DNA from: Castanea sativa
Lineage: Eukaryota; Streptophyta; Magnoliopsida; Fagales; Fagaceae
DNA: 64,000 nt
NCBI RefSeq assembly: GCF_040712315.1
Contig: NC_134023.1
Coordinates: 18,051,442-18,115,441 of the forward strand
Direction of reading: 5' to 3'
Part shown: positions 10,278 to 25,879 of the stretch, piece by piece
Position numbering within the stretch: position 1 is the first letter of the stretch
Layout: each line of letters opens with the position of its first letter
The notes under the pieces: model-generated
The model's database searches: none
Seen by the model: only the letters and a program-made list of their open reading frames with translations
What the model was told of the DNA's origin: nothing
Translations under genes and position numbers: made by a program

Positions 10278-13200
10278 ATGAGTGAAAGTCCAAAGCTCTA
10301 CACCAACAAACCCAAAAAGGGTAAAACTCAAAAACAATTCTTTGCTGTCAAAAAACAATCATTTCTACTTCTGTTTTTTTGTTTTCAGAATTTTGGGTTT
10401 CGGTGTTTGACTTTTGATTGATTGTTTGTGCTCTTTTACCTTACAAACAAACAGCACAACTGAAAAAATTTCAAGAGCGACATCAGAAATCCAAGGAGTT
10501 CTCAACACCATCATCATCATCATCAACAATGGGAACTCAGTCTTCTTCAGCTCCACCACCTCAGCCGCCACCAACACCACCGAAAGAGTCATTTGCTCGC
10601 CGTTACAAGTTCGTCTGGCCTATGCTTTTGGCTGTCAATCTTGCTGTTGGAGGTTCCTTTCTTTCTCTTATTCCTCAATCCTCAGTGTATGTGTGTATGT
10701 GAGTGTGAATATTTAATTGTTTACAAACTGATTGAATTTATAAAATGGTGTAATGGGTTTTAAGATTTCAGCTTAAAAGAACAATTTTTAAGCTCATTCA
10801 GTGATTAAATATAGAAAAGGGTGTAATGGGTTTTAAGATTTTAGCTTAAAGGAATGATTTAAAAGCTCATTTAGTGCTTTTCTTGATGTTTTTGTTGATG
10901 GGTATTCTACTGTTAGACACTTAAAATAGGGGTATGGTTAATATAGTAGATTATTATTAAAGGGGAATTAAACATTTTATGGCTTCTCAGAATGGTTTTG
11001 ATCTCACTTGTCCAAAAAAAAAAAAAAAAATACTACAGATTGCTTGAATGTTTGGGAGTTGGCTGGATTGTATGCAATAAAATGCAAATATGAAACCTTG
11101 GAGGTTGTATTGATGCATAGTTTATTTAGTATAATATTTTACGCATTGGTTCTATTATATAGTTTACGGGTGCCTAATCAAGGCCGGGCATGCTAATATA
11201 ATGTAGCTAAAGATTAGTTTTCCCTTAAGCACGTCAATTCAATAAGAAGGAATACCATATGATCTAAATTCTTGATTAAAAGCTACTAAACTCCTGCTTA
11301 AAACACTTCTTTACTTGCTTGTTTGAGAGGTGGGGGTGTTAGACTGAGTGTCAGTTCATCTTGTAACAAACGAGCAGACTTGGGATGGAGAACAAAATCA
11401 ATGTTAATTCTGAGAAACTTGAGGGTTTCAATATGAAGGGATAGATCCCTAGGTGGCTTCAACCCTTGAATTTTCTCAGACCTTAGCAACATCTTTCTTC
11501 TACCAAAGTGTGCACTTTCAGTATAATATGAACTGGCATCTCTATTATTACTTCTGTCATTTTTTCTCTCTAGCATCATAATGGAAGAGTTAAGTAGCAT
11601 TCAATTATTTTGATTATGATATGTTGGAACAGAAATGAGAGAGGGCATTTCCCATGGTATCATACCAAACTAATACTGTGGGCTCTCAGTGGTAGTTCAA
11701 TTATTGTTCTTAATGGAAATACATCATAAAAGAGAAAATAGTCCTATTCATTCTTGGAATATTAATCCTTTTTTCTGCACACTCTAGACAATTTAAAAGA
11801 TGAGAAATTTTAAAGTTTATTATTTTTTTGTGTTTGGTTTGTTTAGCATGAGAGAAAAGAAAAGAAACTGTAAAGAAATTATGTCAGCAATTTCTTCTTA
11901 GGCTCACCAAGATTTTCCATTCCGAGTTTGGTGAGATTTAGAGAGAAATTTATACATAAGGAAGAAATGGTAGTACAATTTGCATATGTGTTCTTATTTT
12001 CTCTCTCTCCAATTTCTCTTTGTCACAAAACAATAAGAACTAATTTAATATTCCACCCTTTTTATTTTCTCCTCTTTTCTTTACTTTATTTCCTCTTTTA
12101 AAATGTGAACTAAATAGAGGGTGAAACGGTTCTGGAAGGATAAGTTTAGAATGACAATTTGAGAGATCTATTCTAGACCTCAAGCTATTCTTTTTTAGAA
12201 CTTTATTGGATTGGCTGTTTGCTTTGCAAAAACAATCATTCCCTTCTTTTATTGATTTCCTAGATTCTTGCAATTTTTGTATTTGATTTGTTGACCCCTT
12301 GTACTAGGGTGTTCCTTTTTGATATCAATAAAACTTATTACTTATCAAAAAAAAAACTTCAAGTGTCCTTTTTTGAGCTTTTGCATATCTATATGATTCT
12401 ATCCGAGAGTTATCAGTATTTATCAAATTTGTTCTTATCTAACAGAACACTATTGGATAAAATGACAAAGAAAGTGGGAGTGAATATTTTTTTTAATCCT
12501 AATTTTAAACCTTCAGACCTCCCTTTGATTTAAAACCACAAGTTCCTAAGTCTTTCTCTGCACTTAGCTTCTGCCGAAAAAATTAATTTGTTTGAGCTCT
12601 ATACTTTTGTTGTTCATTATTAATAAAATGGGGGCCTGGAGTATGGTTGAAAAAGGTGGGCTTATTGCTGAGGCTTTTAGCAGTTTATTGTGAAAAAAAT
12701 TAATTAAATTTAGTGTTCGGGGTAAGATTGAAAGATTTAGGGGTTTCAGGAATAGCAGGGAGTTTGAGTGTGAAAGTGTTGAAATTAGGTTGAATTCAAC
12801 CAGTAGAGTTCTGAATTTCGTGTATATGTGGCACTCAACTTGCCATGTGCGCTGCTGGGTCTGCTATGTTGGAATTTGGCTGTTGAAGAGCTGGATTTTC
12901 GTAGCCATACTGCCGAAGCCAATGAGTTTTAAGTTTTAAAATTGGAAATAGAGTCTGCAAATTCATATCTTTATGAACTGAATCTCAACTACAGTAAGTC
13001 TAGAAATGAATTCCTTTTATGACTGAGACCTAACCATAATGAGTCAAGAAACATCCAACCAAGTCATGAGCCAATATCTTGACTTAACACACCTAGCTTG
13101 TACAAACAATTCCACGACCTTTGATTTGGTCCTCAAAACCATCTGGTAGCTAAAAAGTATCCCCATCCACCAAAATATTTTGATTTCTTAGAGCCCAAAA

Positions 13201-15697
13201 GAATAGCAACCCAGATAGTTCTAACCTAAGAGCCAACTTTTCCTGGTCCTCTTGAATTGGTTTCACTTTACTTCCAGGTGCTACATAAACCGCAGACCTA
13301 TCTTGTTTGTCTAACCACTCAACAATTGTATCCTGAGTGTCATCTTTGTTGTCTGCCCAAACTTGTATTTTGGGTGGCAATAAGCCAACCAGAACCACAG
13401 GTTTTTGGTGGAGCTCTTTTAGGAGGTTCAACCACTGAGATTTTAGCTCCATGCAACTGCAGAAAATAAGCATTCAGTCCCTGAGATCAATGGCCCCAAA
13501 ATAGTCTCAATGGAGATATCTCTGAACATTTCAAAAAATTTCTTGCCCTTGTAGAGTCAAAACATCGCCTTGGTTGGAAAGGTTACCCACTTGGAAAGGA
13601 CAATCAAGTCCTCTCACTTAGTTGCTGGTTTGTAATTGGTCATTATCTCTGGAGTAGATGAACCAAAGAAAGAAATGGAACATGCATTGAGATGCCTATT
13701 TTAGCAGCAATTGGCGGTAACTAGTGAGGAAATAAATTATAGATAATACTTAAGTAGATAATCCAATCAGGCGTAGAAATTTCAAGGAACCAAGCCATAG
13801 CTTCTTGGAGACCCTTTCAAGGTGCGAGATTTTGAGTTGTGGGATGTCAATGGTAGCCTTTTTGTTGTCAGAGAGTTATTGACATGTTTCATTTTGGCAG
13901 TTAAAGTACTGAATTTCATGTCACTTTATTCTGTGCTTTAATTTCAGAATTGTGCAGCTAAAAATATCTGGAAAATGTGCAACTGTTCACCAAATTCAGT
14001 GGCTAAAGTTCACCAAAATTGGTGCTTAACTACCGGTTCCCACTTGAGCAAATTTGGTTCTTTTAACTACCAGAAGTGTGGCATTTTCCCTCCCCTCGCA
14101 TAATAATTGAGTGCCAATTGAGCACATAATTTGGCACTTACAGTGCCAAATGCAGTTTCATTTCGACACTTCCAAGGCTGAATTTCACACTATTTCTTAT
14201 TTCTTTAGACACAGCTCCAAATTCTTAGTTTATTTTATTTTTTACAATAAATTGCCAAATGCCTCTACTTGCTGTTCGCAATCCCCTCCTCCACTGAAGG
14301 GGTAAAAAGCTGGGGAAAAAAAGAAGAAGAAAGAAAGCAAAGGAAAAGTATCAAAAGGTTGGCTGAATTTAATTTGTTGTGGTTAACTAGTACGTGTATC
14401 TTATTGAATCTACTTCATAATATATATTTCTTGGAGTTGTTTTGTATCTGCACTGGACACTCTGCTCCTCCAGATGACAGACTATGGGTGGATATCCTTG
14501 ATCTATATCTAAGGCAGCCTTTTCTGTATGCCAAATTAAGGACCATAAGCCAAACTAATTAGGTTGTGTTGAGGCTACAATATAAGGAGACTGCAAAAGT
14601 TGCAACATATGCCTGTAACTGTAAGATATTATTAGACTTGTGAATATATGGGAGACATGTTCCACATTGGCATGTCCAACAAAGCTTGAGAGGAATGTAT
14701 CTTCATTTTCTGTGTGGTTGCTCTGATACTTGTATTTTCTTCTTTGTTGCAAAAATTTACTAATGTGAGTGACTGCCTGTGTAGTCTTGTGAACTATATG
14801 TAGCCATGTCCCATAGAAAAATATTTGGTAACTAGGAAAATTGGAAACCTTTACACACCCAATCTTCCTACTATGGTATTCTTAACATGATATCAATATT
14901 TGAAACTTTACATTTTTGGTATGCTACTTGCAGATAGATCTTCCTCACCAGTTTGCTGTTTGAACTTGCCACAATGGGCATATCCATGTCTCCTTGATAT
15001 TGATGCTGTTGGTTATAGAAATGTTATTATCATGCTTGTGTTTTATGTATTGAAGCAAGTTGATATATGGAAGATGAGTAGTTAGCCTACTTTCTAGAAA
15101 GCAGCATTCCTAATCCTAATAAAGGACTGAGGATTCTTAGAAAGGAAATGTATTCTTAACACGTCATAGTCCTATGTGGTCTGAGAGGTATTCTATCTAG
15201 TTTCTAGTTTTTTGGTTCAACTTGGTCTTTTATTTTTTCCTTCTCTTTTTCTCAGAAGTTTTTATATATACATTGTTAGTTTAAGCTTATGCAATAACTG
15301 TCTTGAAACTTTTGATTCGGTTGCTTGACAACATTCTCTCTAGGGCTCTTAATGTGTTTCTTATGAGATTAAGGTTTCTGTGAACTTTATAGCTTACCTC
15401 TTTATGAGGACAAAGAAGAAAGATGCAGATATAGAGGAAGAAGTTGCAACTCCACCATCCACCACATCTGCTACAGCTACTCCTCTTGTTGAAAAGCCCT
15501 CACCCTCACCACCCATCACACAGGTTGTGAAGTTGCCAGAACCAATTCCGGAGGATCAGCAGCGTGAACTTTTCAAGTGGATGTTGGAAGAGAAAAGGAA
15601 GGTCAAACCAAAAGATCCTGTTGAAAAGAAGCGCCTTGATGATGAGAAAGCCATTCTCAAACAGTTTATTCGAGCAAAATCTATACCAAGTGTCTAA
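10278..15697 (+). CDS. Uncharacterised plant single-pass membrane protein, 181 aa, three exons
   Basis: Exons are 10278-10320, 10455-10652 and 15393-15697. All borders are GT..AG, the phases join cleanly and the stop is at 15695-15697. The product starts MSESPKLYTNKPKKAQLKKF and has a serine/proline-rich stretch (residues about 30-58). One hydrophobic segment (FVWPMLLAVNLAVGAYLF, about residues 67-84) is followed by a basic RTKKKD flank, a disordered Pro/Ser/Glu region, and a charged helical C-terminus containing LFKWMLEEKRKVKPKDP and ending FIRAKSIPSV. I recall close relatives throughout plants, annotated only as hypothetical or transmembrane proteins; the function is unknown. The second in-frame ATG at 10529 is an alternative start, but the upstream exon is in frame and family-like. 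Intron 2 (4.7 kb) is enlarged by repeats. Confidence 0.85.
10737..10885. repeat. Two-copy ~75-bp tandem repeat in intron 2
   Basis: The string GTGTAATGGGTTTTAAGATT, followed by an AGCTTAAA-type segment and AGCTCATTYAGTG, occurs twice in succession, starting near 10748 and near 10821. It lies inside the long intron of the membrane-protein gene. Confidence 0.7.
12270..12356 (+). mobile_element. LINE-like 3' end fragment
   Basis: The stretch TTGTACTAGGGTGTTCC, then TTTTTGATATCAATAAAAC, TTATTACTTATC and an A-run has the form of the 3' tail of many plant LINEs: a weak AATAAA-type signal followed by poly(A). No reverse-transcriptase frame is attached, so this is a 5'-truncated copy or remnant in intron 2. 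Confidence 0.4.
13090..13500 (-). pseudogene. UDP-glycosyltransferase fragment (UGT, possibly UGT91-like)
   Basis: The minus strand encodes the middle of a plant family-1 glycosyltransferase. It has WLNLLKELHQKPVVLVGLLP, then a WLDKQ..SAVYVAPGS segment (family consensus near S.VYV.FGS), LALRLELSGLLFFWALR, and after a stop near 13150, LPDGFEDQIKGRGIVC. It ends just before where the UDP-sugar-binding PSPG box should begin, and the N-terminal acceptor domain is missing. It therefore encodes no enzyme. It lies antisense in intron 2 of the membrane-protein gene, so it arrived as a fragment. Confidence 0.8.
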
Positions 15698-16613
15698 TTA
15701 TTTAACACTTGTTCACAAACTTAGAGACTACCAGAAATCATTTTTCTCCCTTTCAGTTTTAACTGGCATGAAATTTGCTTTATCCTTATGTTGAATATCA
15801 ATAGGTATCCCGATTGTTTGTCTAGAATGATGTCAATAAGGACTTCACCTAATTTGGTTGAATTTGTTTTTATTGATAATTTAATAGTTGGGAGAGGAGA
15901 TTTAAACCCTAGACACTTCTGTTGGAAACACTAAAAAATGCTAGTTGAGCTACAAGGCTCATGACTGGTTGAAGTTCATTAAATCTTCGTTGTTCAATAC
16001 AACAAGAGTGTGGAAGGAATATAATAGTATGTTTGAAAAATGTGGAGAGATCTCTTGATCATTTAAAATCCTTTGTTGCATCGCTACTTATTTGACTAAT
16101 CTTGTGCTTGGGATCTCATGCATTGTATTTCCATTTTAGAGTTCCAATACCCTCTTATCAGAACTCAACTTGATGCTCTTGTAATTTTTTATGATTCTGT
16201 GTTCATTATCTTGAAAATAAAGTTAATAAAATTTCATGACTTGTTAAAACAATTGAAAAAGTAGAAACCCTTGAGTAATTATTTTTCTTTGAGAGAATTA
16301 GGTATTATATGTTGTGCTTATGTCGTGTCATACCATACGTGTTTTCGTCATGTAATTGTTAGTATATTACAACTGCTAAGATTATTTTCTCTAAGTGATT
16401 TTTTTCAAAAACTTCAATTAAGTTCTATTGCCAAAAGCTTCAACAAATTTAATAGAACTCTCATTATTTATTTAAACTATTTTGATCACCTAACATCATT
16501 CTTGGTTGTGATAAAATATTGATTTCACGCTGTATTCTCCTATCTGGGAATGTCAATTTTTATTAGCTATTTTATTTCTCAATTTCTATAATGATCCTAT
16601 CTCATGGACATTG

Positions 16614-16648
<35 letters not shown>

Positions 16649-17363
16649 GGATATTGATAATATGAATGAAAGCCAGTTCAGTTGAATTATAGACCATCTC
16701 ATAATATTTATTTTTTAACACAACAAATCAAGGAAGAATGACCTCAGGCCTCAAATACGTTGAGTTCATTGCTTTACGTTATCATTAAAAAAAAAAAAAA
16801 TGTTTTGAGGCTAATTATAGCTACTCACTAATTCTCCCTAAACTATAAGGGTCTGGACTCTGTAGTGAGTTACAAGGGCAAGTTTACTAAAATTTTATGT
16901 ATCCTCCTGAATATAACCTAAAGAGAGTGTAAGTAAAAAAAGGGTTAATTTTCTAAAATAACACCAAAGAAATTAAGCAAAGTTCTTGAGAAAATTTTCA
17001 ATGAAAAAATTTGTCTCGAAAAAATTCTTAAAATTCTCTTATTATATTGTATTTTATAGATAGAATATAAACCTATGGCTATGAGCTCTATAATACCTTT
17101 TCTTTATCGTGAGAGCAAAACAAATTGAGGGAATACTTACTATTGTATTACAAGAACAGCCACAACGTTTAGAAATCACAAACACCTAGGGGCTTCGTTT
17201 TTTTTGGACTTCTTGTCCTGCCAACTAATAGCTATCTTATTACACAGTTTATACATATTTCTCTTATAAAATTGTGCTTTTAAAACACGATTTCTGTTCA
17301 TGTGACTGTATGTAGAGTGAGTGTATAATAGAGAGTGTGACTTTCATTACTCATCTATTAAAT
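15698..17363. other. 3' UTR of membrane-protein gene and intergenic DNA
   Basis: The 3' UTR follows the stop at 15697. Candidate poly(A) signals are the AATAAA-like strings near 16217-16231. Beyond that is AT-rich sequence with an (ATA)n run at about 16619-16648 and an A-run at about 16786-16800. I see no further exon. Confidence 0.45.
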
Positions 17364-17620
17364 TTAAGGACAAAACTTAGGTACAGTATTTTTGGTGCTG
17401 TTCTTTAGGTTCCCCTTTTAGAATTTAACTATGTAACTATTTAACTAAAAAATACACTTTCATCTCATGAGAAAAAATCTACAAAGTAAAATTTTAAGAG
17501 GAAAACTTAAGAAACAACACCTAAGTATTGTACCTAAGTATTGTCCTAAATTTAAACACTGTGGGTACGGTGAGTGTATAATAAAGAGTGTGACTCTCAT
17601 TAGTCATCCATTACATTTAA
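17310..17620. mobile_element. ~190-bp MITE flanked by a 50-bp direct repeat, upstream of glycolate oxidase
   Basis: Inverted ends TTAAGGACAAAACTTAGGTA (from 17364) and TACCTAAGTATTGTCCTAAA (to about 17551) define the MITE. On each side lies a copy of a GTGAGTGTATAATARAGAGT segment (about 17318 and 17569), followed by matching GTGTGACT and ATT-rich sequence, so the insertion lies between two copies of a local duplication. A relative of this MITE sits at about 30789-30945. Confidence 0.65.
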
Positions 17621-19079
17621 ACCCATCCATTTGCCACCACTCCTCACCTCACACATCATTCTCTTAAGACTTCCAACTGACATAGATAGAGGGTAAATCA
17701 TCCTTGTCTCTTCCTTATCCACACACATACAATTCTGGTTTATTTCTTTACTTTAAATTTATGTATATAACATATTTCTGTCATTTGTATCAAAACCGGA
17801 TTATTGATAGTGAAAGAGGTAAGCTGTGAAACACACATGGGGTTTGTGGATGAGACTCATCCAATCTCCTTGATCAGATTTGGTTTCAAATGCTCACCTC
17901 CAAATGCTCATCCACTTTGAAACAATGATGCCCTCTCTGTCCCTTAAATGGCCTATATGGTCTATTATTACCATATGAACCCCACCCCATTTGTCTTCAT
18001 GCTATCCCACATTTAAAAGCTCTTGTTATTTTGCACTTCATTCTGTTTCTCTTATTTTTTCATATTTAGTTATTTATCTACAACACCTCTCAGTTGGTTC
18101 CCCTGCATGCACTCCATTGCATAGTTTTGGAAACCAAGGTATTCTTTTCTCAACTTCTACTTAAATTACATTATATCCATGCAACAGTTTTTTGCACCTT
18201 TCTTTCATGTGGGTGTTGGCTAAAACTGCTAGAGAACATATCTTTATGCATACGAGTGGGATTTTCAAATCCCAGCTTTTGTTACTTCTTTCTGTATTTT
18301 AAGAAGTTTATATATATGAGCATGTGAGTTTTGTGTTCCTTGCCATGTATGTGAATTCAGTTTCTTTCTTACATTTACGCTCCTTTTGGTTGCTCATAAT
18401 TCTGAGGAAGATATGATAAAGTATTAAATACTAATATCTCTCTCTCTCTCTCTCTCTCTCTCTGTTATCTTTGCTTCCAAAGTATTACAAACCTACCTTA
18501 ACCAAGCCGTTCCATTGGATTTAAATTGAGCAAAAAGAGTTTTTGATAGTGGAGATATTCCCTTGTTTGCTGGAGCTGTATGCATACTTTGAGCTAAGTT
18601 TAAGCTTATTTGACTTTACTCTACCTCTATTGATGAAAAGATAAGGGAGAGTCTTTTGAGATTGTGTCATATCATCATATTCATAGGTCATCTATTAATA
18701 TATGAGTGAGAGAGTGGGTTAGTTCAAGTTGAGGGAACAAAGATAAGGTAGAAGAAGACCAAAAATAACATTAATGGAAGGAATAAAAAAAGACATATCA
18801 ATTAAGGAAGTAAATTTTTGATTGAATAGAATGGTGGAAAAGAATATGTTGACTCTAACTAGTTTATTGAGGATCCATAGCTGCTCTCAAAATTTTGAGA
18901 TTTAGGCTTAATTGTAGTTATATGGAGTTGATTTTTAAATTGAACTTGAATAATTTATTCTTAGTTTAAAAGCCACTCTTTGCTTGTGTTATTTCACATG
19001 TGTAGATGATGATCTGATTCCTCATGTCTTTGATGTAAAATATAGATTTTCTGAAGGGAAACTTTAACAGAAACCAAAG
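17621..19079 (+). promoter_or_regulatory. Probable glycolate oxidase promoter and 5' leader with a leader intron
   Basis: A leader exon may start near 18040, after the ATTTAAAAG-type AT-rich box near 18011. It could end at the donor AACCAAG|GTATTC (GT at 18139-18140). The nearest good acceptor is CTTTAACAG at 19062-19070, nine bases before the ATG. This would be a leader intron of about 0.93 kb. A (CT)n microsatellite at about 18438-18463 lies inside it. The exon limits are inferred from splice-site appearance only. Confidence 0.35.
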
Positions 19080-22976
<3,897 letters not shown>

Positions 22977-23943
22977 AACAATGCCTCAGAACATCAGCAG
23001 CTGCCTATATAAAGCAGTGTTCTTTAAATGGTTATATTCTGTGTTAAGCAGCCTGCCTTTTTCTTTGGAGAACTCATTTTAGTTTTGATGAGTCTGCAAA
23101 TATTTTGGAAGTTCTAAACTTCCTGTAATGATGATGAATAATGTATCTTTATTAATACTGCTTCCTTTCAATGTATATTCTTTATACACATATATACATA
23201 GTTTTATCTTCACCGTAGTAACATGCCATGAAATTCAAAAGATCTTTGGGGCAAGTAGCTACATAGAGAACAAGGAGAGGATGGATTTCAAATTTCTTAA
23301 GGTTTTTGAATCAAAATGGCATGTTACCAGATGGGATTTAGGAATTATACATGTTGCATCATTTTCACCAACATTTTGGGTTGTTCACAGTTTGGGAATC
23401 AATTGGTTATTTGACATCTCAAGAAACTGTCACAATGGCCAATTCGTCTTCCCCTATAGGCACAAGACCATTATTACTTGTCCACTTGAATCACAAATTT
23501 GCTAGAAAAGAAAAACTGAAACGTTGGAGTTATTTACTTAAGAGGCTTTCTGTCAGTCAGTAGAAGAAAACAGATGTTTTTTTAAGGATTCAGAGGCTGT
23601 CACCTTGAATGGTCTTCATAATCTGCACGCAAAGAAAAGGGTTGTCTTAACATCTCAGCCAACATATATATAATCTCTGAGAAAACAACTTATGACTTGC
23701 ATCAATTAATGGCTTACAACATGTAGAAGGTTCTCACATGTCACAAAAACAAAAACAAACCAAGATCTGATTCTGTTGCAGAAAGTTCATGAGGAACAAA
23801 TGATACAAAATGTGAAACTGAGAAACACCCACATGAAAACAATGTTGTAATTTTGTGTTTAAGGAAGCATAAATAAAACCCGCGCGTGCACACACACACA
23901 CATATTCTTTTTCTTGCTTGACATGGTAAGGAAATCTTCAGGG
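22977..23943 (+). other. Glycolate oxidase 3' UTR and downstream spacer, start of a recurrent block
   Basis: From about 23028 (GGTTATATTCTGTGTTAAGC) onward this sequence recurs near 29405 and 63305: the CTTTGGAGAACTCATTTTAG string, the CTTCCTTTCAATGTATATTC string and a long spacer to the hairpins. In this copy the preceding sequence is the real last exon, so this is probably the source of the duplications. The frame 23128-23505 has no recognisable similarity and spans the spacer. Confidence 0.6.
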
Positions 23944-24054
23944 CTAAAACAATCTACAAACTGGTTGTTGTTCATGGCATATCATAAACTATATGAGACA
24001 AAACCAGGAAGGCATATGATAGACCATGAACACAATCAGATTGGAGTGTTTTAT
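23944..24054 (+). ncRNA. Candidate microRNA precursor, locus A hairpin 1
   Basis: The 5' arm TTGTTGTTCATGGCATATCA pairs with the 3' arm TGATAGACCATGAACACAAT across a short loop. The stem continues toward CTAAAAC at the base, pairing with GTTTTAT. The stem is about 35-40 bp with few mismatches, close to plant miRNA precursor geometry. It is followed 48 bp later by a second hairpin with a related core, and both recur elsewhere in the window. The mature sequence matches no microRNA family I can recall. The orientation is assumed from the neighbouring gene. Confidence 0.5.
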
Positions 24055-24102
24055 CAAATTAAAATCCTCCTCCAGTAAGTTGACTTTCTCTCTTCACAGA
24101 AA

Positions 24103-24204
24103 AAATTTCCTACAAACTGATCGTTGTTCATGTTAGAGTACCAAGAGTGGACCTATCCAGAATTGATGCTCTGCCATGAACACGATCAGATTATAGCAAT
24201 TTGT
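24103..24204 (+). ncRNA. Candidate microRNA precursor, locus A hairpin 2
   Basis: The 5' arm CTGATCGTTGTTCATGTTAG pairs with the 3' arm CTGCCATGAACACGATCAGA. The lower stem AAATTTCCTA pairs with TATAGCAATTT. The core GTTCATG/CATGAAC is shared with hairpin 1, so the two probably arose by tandem duplication. Downstream sequence (TTAGACATGGTACG-like, here GAGACATGGTACGC) is also conserved in the other loci. Confidence 0.5.
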
Positions 24205-24436
24205 GTTACAACTGAGACATGGTACGCTTGAGGTATACAAAATATCCTATTTATAGACATCTTCTTAGCTGTACAGAACAGATATGGAATAGCCTTGAAA
24301 ACTGAGATTTTATCATACGCGTGAATGCAATCATTATCGAGTGAATCATGGGCTCATTAAGCACAATAAATGTGATGTGCGAGTGTGTGACAACGTTTTT
24401 TGAATTACAAGTTACAAGTTACAACTATATTGTTGT

Positions 24437-24637
24437 GAGTCCAAATCTTCTGTCCCACTTTTCCTGCTCTACTCTATTCTCCACCAATAAAAACTTACCA
24501 CGTATTCACCTAATTAATTAAATACTATCATTATTCACTTATTAATGCTACCGTTATTAATTAATAGTAGTATTTAATTAATTAGGTGAATACGTGGCAA
24601 GTTTTTATTGGTGGAGTATAGAGTGGAACAGGAAAAA
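24437..24637. mobile_element. 201-bp Mutator-type MITE with 9-bp target duplication
   Basis: The element is a near-perfect stem: CCACCAATAAAAACTTACCA and the AATTAATTAAATACTA region pair with the right half. The 9-bp TATTGTTGT flanks it at 24428-24436 and 24638-24646. The duplicate locus D keeps an uninterrupted TATTGTTGT at about 58078-58086, an empty site. A 9-bp duplication is typical of Mutator-like elements. Confidence 0.8.
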
Positions 24638-24646
24638 TATTGTTGT

Positions 24647-25514
24647 TTCCTTGTTATTATTATATTAAGGTATTTCTCTTAATCCACTAATAATGTAGTT
24701 TATTTATTTTATTAAAAAAATGTTAGTAATTTTCTTTATGAGGATGCGGTAGGTTTGTTTGTTTGTTTGTTTTTTTTTGATAAAAGGTTAGCATGATTTT
24801 GACTATTAGGAGACCTTAATGAATAATATATTGAGAAATTTTATACCTTTTTTATTTTTTTATTTTTTTTTATTTTTTTTTTATTTTTTTACTTTGGGAA
24901 TAAGAAGGAAATTTAAATCTTCATATGTGCCGCGTGAATGTATAGGGGGTTTATTTTATTTTATTTTATTTTTTAAGATCCGATTAAATTTCAATTTATA
25001 GCACCGACTTCATGATATTTATTATTTATTATTAGACTAAGAACCAATTGACTTTTGGTGTAAGTGAGGTTCGAGTGCAGATATTTTCTTCAAGGGCAAG
25101 AAAGTGTACAAGCTCTATTGGTAAACTATGCATTTTTTTATTATCTTTTATTGCATGTATGTGTGTGTATGTCTATATATATATATATATATATTTTTTT
25201 TTTTTTAAGGAAAAAAAATATTCATTTACAGTACAAAATAAAAATATTCTAAAAAAATGTTTTCTATAATCAATTTTTTTTTGAGAATTTATAATCAAAT
25301 TTATGAATACAGGTTAGACGTTTCCCGTATTACACTTATAAAAATGAATAATAAAAAAACTTCAATTGGACTAAATTTCAATACCTTTATTATAATAAAG
25401 GCATCTAAAAAATATACCTTTATTATAATAGTTTATTTTGTTAAAGGTTTGTTATTATTATATGCAACAAAGAAAATATAAAAATCAATATTTTTAGTTC
25501 TACTTTTAAATTTT
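24647..25514. other. Tail of duplicated block A and AT-rich DNA
   Basis: GGAGACCTTAATGAATA, TACTTTGGGAATAAG and GTGCCGCGTGA-like strings (24811-24940) recur near 37858-37915 and 58170-58215, marking the end of the repeated block downstream of the hairpins. The remainder is T-rich, with a (TA)n run at about 25174-25193. No gene is visible. Confidence 0.55.
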
Positions 25515-25872
25515 AGGCTAAAATGCAAAACTTACTCTCTATATTTCATTAAAATTTATTTTAGTCTTCTAGCTTTGTTTTTGTTTGTTTAGTCATTTAA
25601 GTATTAAGTTTATTCAATTAAGGCATCTTCATCAACTTTTGTTAAATGTTGTGGTTGATTGTCTAAATTTAAACCTTTTTCTTTGAATTAAATTAAAAAA
25701 TCCAATTATTGATTGAAAAATATTTTCAAGAATTTTTTTTATAAAATAATTTATAGAAGTTGATGGAAATGACTTAATTGAATAAACTTAGAGGATTGAA
25801 CGAATGAAAGCAAACTTACATATTGAATGAATAATGGTAAAACTTAGATGGTGAATTTTGGCATTTTAGCCT
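25515..25872. mobile_element. 358-bp MITE with 7-bp target duplication
   Basis: Termini AGGCTAAAATGC and GCATTTTAGCCT are perfect inverted repeats, and the arms continue inward with mismatches (TTATTCAATTAAG-like against CTTAATTGAATAA). Flanks are AAATTTT at 25508-25514 and 25873-25879. The AGGC start and 7-bp duplication resemble the 48430-50237 element. Confidence 0.75.
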
Positions 25873-25879
25873 AAATTTT

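Noticed and set aside
23128..23505. 125-codon frame after the glycolate oxidase stop
   Set aside because: Part of the duplicated spacer; the frame is not kept in the copies near 29.5 and 63.4 kb.
23944..24204. Reading the hairpin pair as an ordinary MITE
   Set aside because: There is no terminal inverted repeat with target duplication around either hairpin, and the pair with its spacing is copied together with flanking sequence. A large genomic copy number would reopen this.
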